Part shown: piece by piece, positions 18,425-25,861 of the stretch
How the letters are laid out: every line of letters begins with the position of its first letter
Numbering within the stretch: position 1 is the first letter of the stretch
Assembly (NCBI GenBank): GCA_045643885.1
Contig: JAZRFY010000014.1
Location: 1 to 64,000 of the forward strand
Reading direction: 5' to 3'
Source: RGIG4608 sp045643885
GTDB taxonomy: Bacteria > Bacillota > Clostridia > Oscillospirales > CAG-272
Length of the DNA stretch: 64,000 bases
Notes under the pieces: model-generated
Told to the model about the DNA's origin: nothing
What the model saw: the letters and a program-made list of their open reading frames with translations, nothing else
Databases searched by the model: none
Made by a program: the position numbers and the translations under genes

Positions 18425-19519
18425 TTAAGTTATTTTAAGAAATGCAACAAGTATCGCACAAAAGATAAACGCAATGTTAAGAGGAGAAAAGAAGCCCTTT
18501 ATCTTTTCTTGCTTTGACAATGGAGTTACCTCCTCACCGTCTTCACCGGGAAGCATCTCAATGTGATTTTTATGCTTTCTCTTGTTTTCGAGATAGGCGT
18601 CGTATGTACCCTCTTCCTTAGCAACACGCACCTCTTCTGCCAATGCCTTTTTTCTTTGTATCTTCAAAAAAATGAAGCACGCAGGCACCACAAATATAAT
18701 GTATATAACTGCAAGAGTTGACATATAAGTAACGTAAGCATCACTTGAAACTCTGTAATAAAGCAATGTTGATATGCAAGATAAGAGATTGTTTACAAAA
18801 TGCAATGCTATAGAAATCCAAAGCTTTTTCGTGCCAACGTAGAGCCAACCCAAAAAGATTCCAAGCACAAAGGTGTGCAAAAACTTTGAAAAATCAGCGT
18901 GAAGCAATGAGAAAAGGATGGCGCTTATAACAATGGCAGTCTTCTGACCGTAAGGTGCAAGTGCATCGCACAAAATCTTTCTGCAAAGGATCTCCTCTGC
19001 GATTGCAGGAATTACCACGATACCAATGATATAAGCTATCACCTGATAGGGATATTTCAATCCGACCTGCCAAAGAAGATCGTCACCAAGTCCCGATGAA
19101 TCTGCCTCAAGGCTCACAGTAGCTAACTGGAAAAAGAACCACGCAAGAAAAGTTGCTCCAAGACCGAGAAGAAATATCATAGGAAGAGTCTTTTTATTTA
19201 CTATCTCCTTTTCAACGGGCATATGCTTTTCGCGATTTGCTTCCCCATGAATCCTAGAAAAAAGCTTTATAGGGAGTATGAAGATAAGACAGTGAAACAC
19301 TGTGTTTACCAAAGTATAAACAACGTCAACTGAAACGTTATACCCAAATGAAAGTGCCGAGATAAGCTCGGTAACAGTAAGCATTCCGCCTGCAATATAA
19401 ATAATTCCAAGTGTTAAAAGCATAGTGATGGCTATAGAGCCTATCAAAGAGGTGTATTTGCCGCCCAGTTGCTTATTTGTGGGCAAACGGAGCCAGGACA
19501 TCTGATTGCTGTTTTCCAT
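18425..19519 (-). CDS. CPBP-family intramembrane metalloprotease (paralogue 2)
   Basis: 364-residue membrane protein similar in plan to the neighbour at 17421. The motifs EEILCRK, SLLHADFS and ALHFVNNL give the conserved glutamates and histidines, and the C-terminal tail GEEVTPLSKQEKIKGFFSP parallels the other copy. AGGAGAATAGTT precedes the ATG. It lies 20 bases downstream of alr. The pair downstream of alanine racemase suggests an envelope-related role, but that is inference from position. Confidence 0.88.
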   Translation of the reverse strand: MENSNQMSWLRLPTNKQLGGKYTSLIGSIAITMLLTLGIIYIAGGMLTVTELISALSFGYNVSVDVVYTLVNTVFHCLIFILPIKLFSRIHGEANREKHMPVEKEIVNKKTLPMIFLLGLGATFLAWFFFQLATVSLEADSSGLGDDLLWQVGLKYPYQVIAYIIGIVVIPAIAEEILCRKILCDALAPYGQKTAIVISAILFSLLHADFSKFLHTFVLGIFLGWLYVGTKKLWISIALHFVNNLLSCISTLLYYRVSSDAYVTYMSTLAVIYIIFVVPACFIFLKIQRKKALAEEVRVAKEEGTYDAYLENKRKHKNHIEMLPGEDGEEVTPLSKQEKIKGFFSPLNIAFIFCAILVAFLKIT

Positions 19520-19539
19520 AACTATTCTCCTATCTTGAA

Positions 19540-20751
19540 TTATTCTGCTATCTCGTACGACACGATATTGTCCTTTACGAATACGATATCGTGATCCTTT
19601 ATGTAAAATCTCGGAACGCGCTCACCAATGGCACATATCATCTCATATCCGATGGTGTTGTTGTTTGCAGCAAGCTCGTCTGCTGTGATTGCCTCGTCCT
19701 TGTCAGTGCCGATAAGAGTGATGTAATCTCCCTCTCTAACCCCCTTGACATCGGTAACGTCAAGCATGAGCTGGTCCATACAAACTCTGCCAACGATGTT
19801 GACTCTTTGACCTCTGATAAGCATCTGAGTACCGTTTTCGGAATTGGAGCGCCAAAATCCGTCGGCATATCCAACAGGAGCAGTAGCGATCTTCGTTCTC
19901 TTTTCAGCCTTAAAGGTACAACCGTAGCTGACTGTGTCCCCTACCTCTATCTCCTTTATCATGGAGATAACGGACTTAAGACTCATAACGGGAATAAGCT
20001 TGTCGCATCCCTTGACCTTGTGAGAAGGAGAAACGCCGTAAAGCACAACTCCAACTCGCACCATGTCAAGATGGTACTGGGGATATTCAAATGTGGTCGC
20101 ACTGTTTGCGCAGTGTCTTATTTCAAAATTGATGCCACGCAAGGACAAGCCGTCAATGGCATTCATAAATCTATCGTACTGGAGCTTTGTAAACTCCTCA
20201 CCGCAGATCCCTTCGTCGGCAACTGCAAAATGAGTAAAAATACCCTCCGGAGAAAGACCTGCCATGTTGCAAACGTCCTCGATGCTGTTAAGCATGCTTT
20301 CTTTCTCGTGGATACAGTCAAAGCCGATTCTTCCCATACCCGAATCAAGCTTTATATGAATCTTGACCTCAACTCCGTCAGCACTCGCGCTTTGCGAAAG
20401 CTCCTTGGCATAGGAATGAGAGAAAACACTTTGCGAAATGTTGTTTTCGGCAAGAATTGACGCACAAGAAGTCGGTGTATATCCGAGAATGAGGATTGGA
20501 GTGCTTATTCCGTTATTTCGAAGCTGCATTGCCTCCTCAATATTAGAAACTGCAAAAAAGTCCGCGCCAAGCTTTTCATAAAGCTTGGATAGATATACCG
20601 CACCGTGACCGTAGGCATTTGCCTTTACAACGCAGCAAAGCTTTGTTCCCTTTTGCAATTTTGATTTGATAAGATTGAAATTCTTTTCGGCAGCATTCAT
20701 ATCGATTTCTGCCCAAAATCTTTTTCTCTTAGAAATATATCTGTCCTTCAA
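19540..20751 (-). CDS. alr: Alanine racemase, probable TTG start
   Basis: PLP enzyme interconverting L- and D-alanine for peptidoglycan. The PLP lysine is in VVKANAYGHGA near the N-terminus (RFWAEIDMNAAEKNF precedes it) and the second catalytic base is the tyrosine in TVSYGCTF, followed by VGYADG. I place the start at TTG (20751) because AAGGAGG lies 8 bases upstream. The ATG ten codons earlier has no ribosome binding site and sits almost on the -10 box, so the transcript would begin inside it. The result is 403 residues, slightly longer than the usual 370-390. First gene of the alr-CPBP-CPBP-tadA operon. Confidence 0.93.
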   Translation of the reverse strand: MKDRYISKRKRFWAEIDMNAAEKNFNLIKSKLQKGTKLCCVVKANAYGHGAVYLSKLYEKLGADFFAVSNIEEAMQLRNNGISTPILILGYTPTSCASILAENNISQSVFSHSYAKELSQSASADGVEVKIHIKLDSGMGRIGFDCIHEKESMLNSIEDVCNMAGLSPEGIFTHFAVADEGICGEEFTKLQYDRFMNAIDGLSLRGINFEIRHCANSATTFEYPQYHLDMVRVGVVLYGVSPSHKVKGCDKLIPVMSLKSVISMIKEIEVGDTVSYGCTFKAEKRTKIATAPVGYADGFWRSNSENGTQMLIRGQRVNIVGRVCMDQLMLDVTDVKGVREGDYITLIGTDKDEAITADELAANNNTIGYEMICAIGERVPRFYIKDHDIVFVKDNIVSYEIAE

Positions 20752-20784
20752 GATAGCTGCCTCCTTCAAAAGATTATTCATAAT

Positions 20785-20813
20785 ATTTTATCACACCCTT
20801 ATAAAAAAATCAA
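20785..20813 (-). promoter_or_regulatory. Sigma-A promoter of the alr operon
   Basis: TTGATT, 17-base spacer, TAAAAT on the minus strand. Its position rules out the ATG at 20781 as the normal start and supports the TTG at 20751. Confidence 0.7.
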
Positions 20814-20884
20814 TATTTAGTAATAAAATATATGTCGCTTTTTTCAAATTTTGATTTAAGAGAAAAGTTAGCTTGAATAGAAAT

Positions 20885-20911
20885 GTGGGGCTTTTTTGAA
20901 AAAGCCCCACA
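20885..20911 (-). terminator. Strong hairpin, probable terminator of the holin-like operon
   Basis: Arms GTGGGGCTTTTT and AAAAAGCCCCAC. The T-run is inside the stem rather than after it, so termination efficiency is uncertain, but its place downstream of the minus-strand small genes fits. Confidence 0.6.
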
Positions 20912-20916
20912 CACAC

Positions 20917-21120
20917 CTAAAAAAACTTAAAAAGTTTTTCAAGTATAGCCGTAATATTAGTGCTAAGTCCACAGACTCCACTCAAATTGTGGATTTTCGA
21001 GCCGTCCGATAAAATAACGAGAAAATCGATTTGTGTCACCTTTGTGCGACACGATTTGCGCAGAGTCTTGTTACAAAGCTCTATTAAAGTTTTCACACTG
21101 CTTTTTTCAAAAAGTGGCAT
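20917..21120 (-). CDS. Small hypothetical open frame downstream of holin gene
   Basis: 67 codons beginning MPLFEKSSVKTLIEL, 14 bases after the holin-like gene and before the hairpin at 20885. No family is recognised and the Shine-Dalgarno sequence is poor. It may be a remnant of a larger gene or just untranslated sequence. Confidence 0.25.
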   Translation of the reverse strand: MPLFEKSSVKTLIELCNKTLRKSCRTKVTQIDFLVILSDGSKIHNLSGVCGLSTNITAILEKLFKFF

Positions 21121-21134
21121 TCTTCAAAAGAAAC

Positions 21135-21353
21135 CTAACCTTCCTCGTCGTCAGTTTTGTCTATGGATTTTGCATCGATATATCCTTCGGTAAGGATATA
21201 TGCAAAAAGCACCCCGAGTGCACTCAAGGTCGCCGTCAGCTTTTCTGTCGTCAGCTCGTCAACACCAAAAAGTATGCACAGGGCACATACAAGAGCACTG
21301 ATTGCCACCCAAAACTTTCTGCTTCCAAGTTTTTTTGCCCAATCGATCTTCAT
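21135..21353 (-). CDS. Phage holin-like small membrane protein
   Basis: 72 residues with a basic start (MKIDWAKKLGSRKFW), two hydrophobic helices (about 15-31 and 41-56) and an acidic tail (SIDKTDDEEG). This layout matches small class II phage holins of Gram-positive prophages. Its ATG overlaps the stop of the preceding XhlA-like gene (ATGA), a coupling seen in xhlA-xhlB modules. No endolysin or structural phage gene is nearby, so it is either a prophage remnant or a domesticated holin. Confidence 0.7.
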   Translation of the reverse strand: MKIDWAKKLGSRKFWVAISALVCALCILFGVDELTTEKLTATLSALGVLFAYILTEGYIDAKSIDKTDDEEG

Positions 21354-21580
21354 ATTTTAGCACCCCACTCTCTTTCAAGAACCGAAAGTCTTTTCTCGTG
21401 CTCGGACAGTTCAGTATAAAAATGTGCGTTCTTATCAGATTGATGCTCCATCGTAATCTTCAACTGAACCACCGCAGCTTCAAGCTTCAAAAGAGTTGAA
21501 TTCACCTTTACCACCACATTCATAACGGCAATAAAAGCAGATATTACACCAAACATTCCAACTGCTATTTCCCAAGTCAT
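21350..21580 (-). CDS. XhlA-like membrane-anchored coiled-coil protein
   Basis: 76 residues: one N-terminal membrane helix (about 3-24, EIAVGMFGVISAFIAVMNVVV) followed by an amphipathic heptad region (STLLKLEAAVVQLKITM...ELSEHEKRLSVLE). The architecture resembles haemolysin XhlA, which works with the XhlB holin in the defective phage PBSX. The start was set at the ATG 6 bases after AAGGATGA. It is translationally coupled to the holin. An extended -10 (TG then TACAAT) lies upstream. Confidence 0.65.
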   Translation of the reverse strand: MTWEIAVGMFGVISAFIAVMNVVVKVNSTLLKLEAAVVQLKITMEHQSDKNAHFYTELSEHEKRLSVLEREWGAKI

Positions 21581-21686
21581 ATTCATCCTTTCCAAACGCT
21601 CTTTTGCTATTCCATTCGTATTGTAACACGATTTTTTCTCAGTGGGCGACAGAAATATGTCACTGTGAAGTTTTTTAAATTATTTC

Positions 21687-21715
21687 TTGACATTTTTTGT
21701 GGGTTGTGTTATACT
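21687..21715 (+). promoter_or_regulatory. Sigma-A promoter of valS
   Basis: TTGACA, 17-base spacer, TATACT, directly before the T-box leader. Confidence 0.88.
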
Positions 21716-21721
21716 GTTTTC

Positions 21722-21980
21722 GATATGAAACGCCTTGATGGGAAGGAGTAATTCAAAGCTCACCTCAAGAGAGCAGACGGTCGGTGCAAGTCTGTGGCAG
21801 AGTTTGAATGAAGTAGTCCCTGAGCGGTTTTTGTGAAACGGCTCTTTTACTAAGAGAAAGTAGCAAAAAACGGTGTTCCCCGTTAAAGAATTTGAGTGCG
21901 CATTTCCTTGTTGGCAATGCGAAATCAGGTGGTACCGCGTTCCCACGTCCTGATATCAGGATGGGGGATTTTTTGTTTTT
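21722..21980 (+). promoter_or_regulatory. T-box: T-box riboswitch, valine specifier, upstream of valS
   Basis: The leader contains the T-box sequence AGGTGGTACCGCG (about 21929-21941) and a terminator hairpin with arms around TCCTGA-TA-TCAGGA followed by GGGGATTTTTT. Stem I features are visible: AGTA in GGAGTAATTC, GGTGCAAGTC in the distal loop, and GAA followed by the specifier triplet GTA (21813-21815), which is a valine codon. Uncharged tRNA-Val binding should favour the antiterminator and raise valS expression. Confidence 0.95.
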
Positions 21981-22049
21981 ATATCCCCACCGGCTCAAAA
22001 AATCGGATAAAATTTATTTACATACTTCAAGAAAGCGAGGTTCATAGAA

Positions 22050-24695
22050 ATGAACAATTACAACGAGCTTCCAAAGACGTATTCTCCCTCTGAATTCGAG
22101 GACAGAATATATCAAACCTGGTGTGAAAAGGGTTACTTCACACCCGACAAAAACAATAATAATCCCAGCTTTTCCATCGTGATTCCTCCGCCTAACGTTA
22201 CAGGTCAGCTTCACATGGGACACGCTCTTGACGAAACACTTCAGGACATCCTTGTTCGTTATAAGAGAATGCAGGGCTTTAATACCCTTTGGGTTCCCGG
22301 TACTGACCACGCAGGTATTGCAACACAAATCAAGGTTGAGGAGCGCCTCCGCGTTGACGAAGGTCTTTCCCGTTATGACCTTGGCCGTGAGAAATTCCTT
22401 GAACGCGTTTGGGGATGGAAGGATACCTACGAGGCAAGAATCACAAGCCAGCTCAAAAAGCTCGGCGCTTCTTGTGACTGGTCCCGTCAGAGATTCACTA
22501 TGGATGAGGGCTGCTCTCACGCAGTTCGCGAGGTTTTCGTAAACCTTTATAATAAGGGACTTATCTACCGTGGCTATAGAATTATCAACTGGTGTCCCCG
22601 TTGTCTTACTGCTCTTTCCGATGCAGAGGTAGATTATAAGGATATGCCCGGTAACTTCTGGCACATCAAATACCCCATCAAGGGTGAGGATGGCTACGTT
22701 GAGGTTGCTACAACCCGTCCTGAAACAATGTTCGGTGACACTGCAGTTGCAGTTAACCCCGAGGATGAGAATACAAAGCACCTCATCGGCAAAACACTCA
22801 TTCTTCCCATCGTTAACAGAGAAATTCCCGTTATCGCAGACGATTACGTTGAAATCGGCTTTGGTACAGGTTGCGTAAAGATCACTCCCGCACACGACCC
22901 CAACGACTTCCTTGTTGGTCAGCGCCACAACCTTGAGCAAATTAAGGTTATGAACGACGACGCAACAATGAACGCATACGCAGGCAAGTACGAGGGCATG
23001 GATAGATACACCTGCAGAAAGGCTCTCGTTGCCGACCTTGAGGCTGAGGGCTACCTCGTTAAGACAGTTCCCCACGATCATAACGTCGGTGTTTGCTACC
23101 GTTGTGGCACAACAGTTGAACCCATGACAAGTGATCAGTGGTTCGTTAAGATGAAGCCCCTCGCACAGCCCGCTATCGAGGCTGTTGAAACAGGCGACAT
23201 CAACTTTATCCCCGAAAGATTCTCTAAAAACTATTTCAACTGGATGAACAATATCCTTGACTGGTGCATCTCCCGTCAGCTTTGGTGGGGACATAGAATT
23301 CCCGCGTTCTACTGCGACGATTGCGGTGAGATGACAGTTTCTAAGGAGGATATCACCGTTTGTCCCAAGTGTGGAAAGCCCGTTCACCAGGACGAGGACG
23401 TTCTTGACACTTGGTTCTCATCAGCTCTTTGGCCCTTCTCAACTCTCGGTTGGCCCGAATCCACCGAGGACCTTAAGAGATACTACCCAACAAGCGTACT
23501 CGTAACAGGTTACGACATCATCACCTTCTGGGTATCACGTATGATCTTTTCAGGTCTTGAGCATATGGGACAAAAGCCCTTCTCCACAGTATTTATTCAC
23601 GGCCTTGTAAGAGACGCTCAGGGTAGAAAGATGTCCAAGTCTCTTGGCAACGGTATCGATCCCCTTGAAATCATCGACAAGTACGGTGCAGATGCACTCA
23701 GATTTGCTCTTGCAACCGGTAACTCTCCCGGAAACGATATGAGATTCTCCGACGAAAAGATTGAAGCGGCAAGAAACTTTGCAAATAAGCTTTGGAACGC
23801 TTCCCGTTTCGTAAGAATGAACCTCACTATCGACGAAATCAAGCTCCCTGAGGAATCAAAGCTTGCTATCGAGGATAAGTGGATTCTTACAAAGTTCAAC
23901 GAGCTCACAAAATCAGTTGTTAATAACCTTGACAACTTCGAGGTTGGCGTTGCTCTTGCGGAAATCTACTCTTTCACATGGGACATCTTCTGCGACTGGT
24001 ATATCGAGCTTGCTAAGGCAAGATTCAATGAAACAGATACTGAGGCAAATCTCATCTGCCAGAACGTTATCGCATACGTTCTCAACGGAACTCTCAAGCT
24101 CCTTCACCCCTTCATGCCCTTCATCACTGAGGAAATCTATCAGGCTCTCCCCCACGATAACGAGAGCATCATGATTGATACATATCCCGAATATAACGAG
24201 GCTCTTTGCTTCTCTGCTGATTCCGAAAAGATGACTAAGATTATCGACGCCATCACAGCAATCCGCGCAAGAAGAAGTGAGATGAACGTTCCTCCCTCAA
24301 AGAAGGCAAAGGTATTCATCGAAACAAAGTATAACGATATCTTCGGTGCATCAAGTGAGGCATTCTTTGTAAGACTTGCTTCTGCAAGTGAGATTTGCGT
24401 TGCGGAAAAGTTTGGTGACGAGGTAAGCGCTGATAACTCCGTTCAGATCATTACTGACTCAGCAACAATCTACCTTCCCCTTTCCGACATCATCGATTTC
24501 GAGAAGGAAAAGGCTCGCCTTGAAGGTGAAAAGAAGCGCCTTGAGGGTGAGATAGACAGAATCGTTAAGAAGCTCTCTAACGAAGGCTTTGTAGCAAAGG
24601 CTCCTGCAGCAGTCGTTGAAGGCGAAAAGGCTAAGATGTCTAAATATCAGGAAAACCTTGACGGTGTAATTGCCGCTCTTTCAAAGCTTAACTAA
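22050..24695 (+). CDS. valS: Valyl-tRNA synthetase
   Basis: Class I synthetase of 881 residues charging tRNA-Val. The HIGH motif reads PNVTGQLHMGHALDET and the KMSKS motif RKMSKSLGNGID; the editing domain (TTRPETMFGDTAVAV) is intact, and zinc-type CxxC pairs occur at CDDCG and CPKCG. The C-terminal coiled coil (FEKEKARLEGEKKRLEGEIDRIVKKL) is the normal ValRS tRNA-binding arm. The ATG is preceded by AAAGCGAGG. It is under the T-box above. A large open frame on the opposite strand is a codon-bias shadow. Confidence 0.98.
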   Translation: MNNYNELPKTYSPSEFEDRIYQTWCEKGYFTPDKNNNNPSFSIVIPPPNVTGQLHMGHALDETLQDILVRYKRMQGFNTLWVPGTDHAGIATQIKVEERLRVDEGLSRYDLGREKFLERVWGWKDTYEARITSQLKKLGASCDWSRQRFTMDEGCSHAVREVFVNLYNKGLIYRGYRIINWCPRCLTALSDAEVDYKDMPGNFWHIKYPIKGEDGYVEVATTRPETMFGDTAVAVNPEDENTKHLIGKTLILPIVNREIPVIADDYVEIGFGTGCVKITPAHDPNDFLVGQRHNLEQIKVMNDDATMNAYAGKYEGMDRYTCRKALVADLEAEGYLVKTVPHDHNVGVCYRCGTTVEPMTSDQWFVKMKPLAQPAIEAVETGDINFIPERFSKNYFNWMNNILDWCISRQLWWGHRIPAFYCDDCGEMTVSKEDITVCPKCGKPVHQDEDVLDTWFSSALWPFSTLGWPESTEDLKRYYPTSVLVTGYDIITFWVSRMIFSGLEHMGQKPFSTVFIHGLVRDAQGRKMSKSLGNGIDPLEIIDKYGADALRFALATGNSPGNDMRFSDEKIEAARNFANKLWNASRFVRMNLTIDEIKLPEESKLAIEDKWILTKFNELTKSVVNNLDNFEVGVALAEIYSFTWDIFCDWYIELAKARFNETDTEANLICQNVIAYVLNGTLKLLHPFMPFITEEIYQALPHDNESIMIDTYPEYNEALCFSADSEKMTKIIDAITAIRARRSEMNVPPSKKAKVFIETKYNDIFGASSEAFFVRLASASEICVAEKFGDEVSADNSVQIITDSATIYLPLSDIIDFEKEKARLEGEKKRLEGEIDRIVKKLSNEGFVAKAPAAVVEGEKAKMSKYQENLDGVIAALSKLN

Positions 24696-24715
24696 TCACA
24701 AAAATAATAGAAACA

Positions 24716-24743
24716 CGATCCAAGTCCTTTCGGACTTGGATCG
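24716..24743. terminator. Perfect 12-base stem-loop after valS
   Basis: Arms CGATCCAAGTCC and GGACTTGGATCG with a TTTC loop, 20 bases after the valS stop and 12 bases before the next start codon. There is no T-run after it, so it may stabilise the valS mRNA end or control the next gene rather than terminate. Confidence 0.55.
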
Positions 24744-24755
24744 ATTCATATAATC

Positions 24756-25076
24756 ATGGAAAAAACATTTAATACAGCAATCACAAATAAAAATTATACA
24801 AGATTTGCCATCGACCAAACGAATAGAAAAGTAGTGTATCTTGGCTATGACTTGAAGGCTACAAAAACCGAGTATCAATTGCTTATTGCATTGGAAAATA
24901 ACGGCAATTCTCCCCTCTCAGCTGAGCAAATTTCAAGCCTTTCAGGCGTTAATTTTACTAAAGAAAGTCTCGCTTTTCACGTTTTGAGCATCAATAATAA
25001 GGCAAAGACTATAGGAAACCGTCCTTTGATAAAAAATATTGCCAAAATTGGATATTTTTTGAACGAAGAAATGTAA
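24756..25076 (+). CDS. Orphan winged-helix DNA-binding protein (OmpR/PhoB C-terminal type)
   Basis: 106 residues. The segment DLKATKTEYQLLIALENNGNSPLSAEQISSL, then FTKESLAFHVLSINNKAKTIGNRPLIKNIAKIGYFL, follows the OmpR-type plan: a TEYQLL first helix, a recognition helix in the SLAFHVLSINNKA region and the IGYFL wing (compare RGVGYRL). No receiver domain is present. No Shine-Dalgarno sequence precedes the ATG and a perfect hairpin lies 12 bases upstream, so translation is probably weak or controlled. It may be cotranscribed with valS. The target is unknown. Confidence 0.65.
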   Translation: MEKTFNTAITNKNYTRFAIDQTNRKVVYLGYDLKATKTEYQLLIALENNGNSPLSAEQISSLSGVNFTKESLAFHVLSINNKAKTIGNRPLIKNIAKIGYFLNEEM

Positions 25077-25082
25077 AAATTG

Positions 25083-25111
25083 TTGACAAGATTTATATAA
25101 TATGCTATAAT
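25083..25111 (+). promoter_or_regulatory. Sigma-A promoter of the mgsA-like gene (and thrS)
   Basis: TTGACA, 17-base spacer, TATAAT. No further promoter is apparent before thrS, so this may drive both genes. Confidence 0.88.
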
Positions 25112-25191
25112 ACTTTTGTAAATTGTGTAAACTTTTATTCGTACTTTGGTTTTGTTATTTTAGTTGTTTATATACACAGAAAGGACACAAG

Positions 25192-25626
25192 ATGGAAATT
25201 GCAATTATAGCTCACGATATGAAAAAAGAACTTATGACACAATTCTGTATCGCTTATTGCGGAATTCTTTCAAAGCATAATCTTTGTGCTACAAGTATTA
25301 CCGCTAAATATATATCCGAGGCAACAGGCCTTCAGATTGAAAGATTGCTCACAGGTGAGCACGGAGGCGAGCAGCAGATAACATCCCGTCTTGCATATAA
25401 TGAGATTGACCTTCTCCTCAACTTCAGAGATACACGTTCCTCTTCCACTTATAACGAAGAAGAAGCTGAAATGATGAGAATGTGCGACCTTCACAATATT
25501 CCCGTTGCAACCAATATCGCAACCGCCGAGATTCTCGTTCAGGCTCTCGACCGTGGCGACCTTAACTGGCGCGAGGTTTATAATCCCCGCTCCGAATATA
25601 ATAGAAAAAGAAGCGGTCTTATCTGA
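25192..25626 (+). CDS. Methylglyoxal synthase-like protein with altered active site
   Basis: 144 residues with the MGS-like fold, clearly alignable to MgsA: IAIIAHDMKKELM at the start, ATGLQIERLLTGEHGGEQQI, NEIDLLLNFRD and HNIPVATNIATAEILVQAL. MgsA converts dihydroxyacetone phosphate to methylglyoxal. Here the catalytic aspartate of GGDQQ is glutamate (residue 60), the phosphate-binding TGTTG loop reads ATSITAK, and the PHDPD segment with the active-site histidine and aspartate reads TYNEEE. It is therefore doubtful that it makes methylglyoxal; a ligand-binding or other lyase role is possible. Start ATG follows AAAGGACACAAG. It lies between a strong promoter and the thrS T-box. Confidence 0.8.
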   Translation: MEIAIIAHDMKKELMTQFCIAYCGILSKHNLCATSITAKYISEATGLQIERLLTGEHGGEQQITSRLAYNEIDLLLNFRDTRSSSTYNEEEAEMMRMCDLHNIPVATNIATAEILVQALDRGDLNWREVYNPRSEYNRKRSGLI

Positions 25627-25635
25627 TCCGCTATC

Positions 25636-25826
25636 ATGTTTGGGACACGTTCCTTCCGATTCGTCTTGCACAGAGATAGAGCCCTTGGCTGTGAGGTTCT
25701 TCAAGATGGCGCTTGGAATACCACCCACGCGTTACGTTGAATACCCATTTTTAAGTTAAAATTTCGGGTGGAACCGTGCGAATTTGTTTATCGCACCCCG
25801 AATGGCTTTTGCCATTCGGGGTGTTT
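25636..25826 (+). promoter_or_regulatory. T-box: T-box riboswitch upstream of thrS
   Basis: The T-box sequence GGGTGGAACCGTGCG (about 25765-25780) is followed by a terminator with arms CACCCCGAATGGC and GCCATTCGGGGTG and five T residues (25794-25827). A candidate specifier loop GGAATACCACC (about 25715-25725) contains ACC, a threonine codon, but it can also be read as TAC. The AGTA element expected on the 5' side of stem I is not obvious, so stem I is atypical or I have misplaced it. Confidence 0.8.
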
Positions 25827-25861
25827 TTATATGTTAATTTATTTTATAGGAGATACAAGCT

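Noticed and set aside
19591..20460. 289-codon open frame antisense to alr
   Set aside because: Shadow of alanine racemase; no promoter or family match.
21648..21665. GACA-N6-TGTC palindrome near the valS and holin promoters
   Set aside because: Arms of only four bases; too likely by chance.
22014..23387. 457-codon open frame antisense to valS
   Set aside because: It is the complement of a well-supported synthetase gene with strong codon bias; its translation is cysteine- and valine-rich and matches no family.
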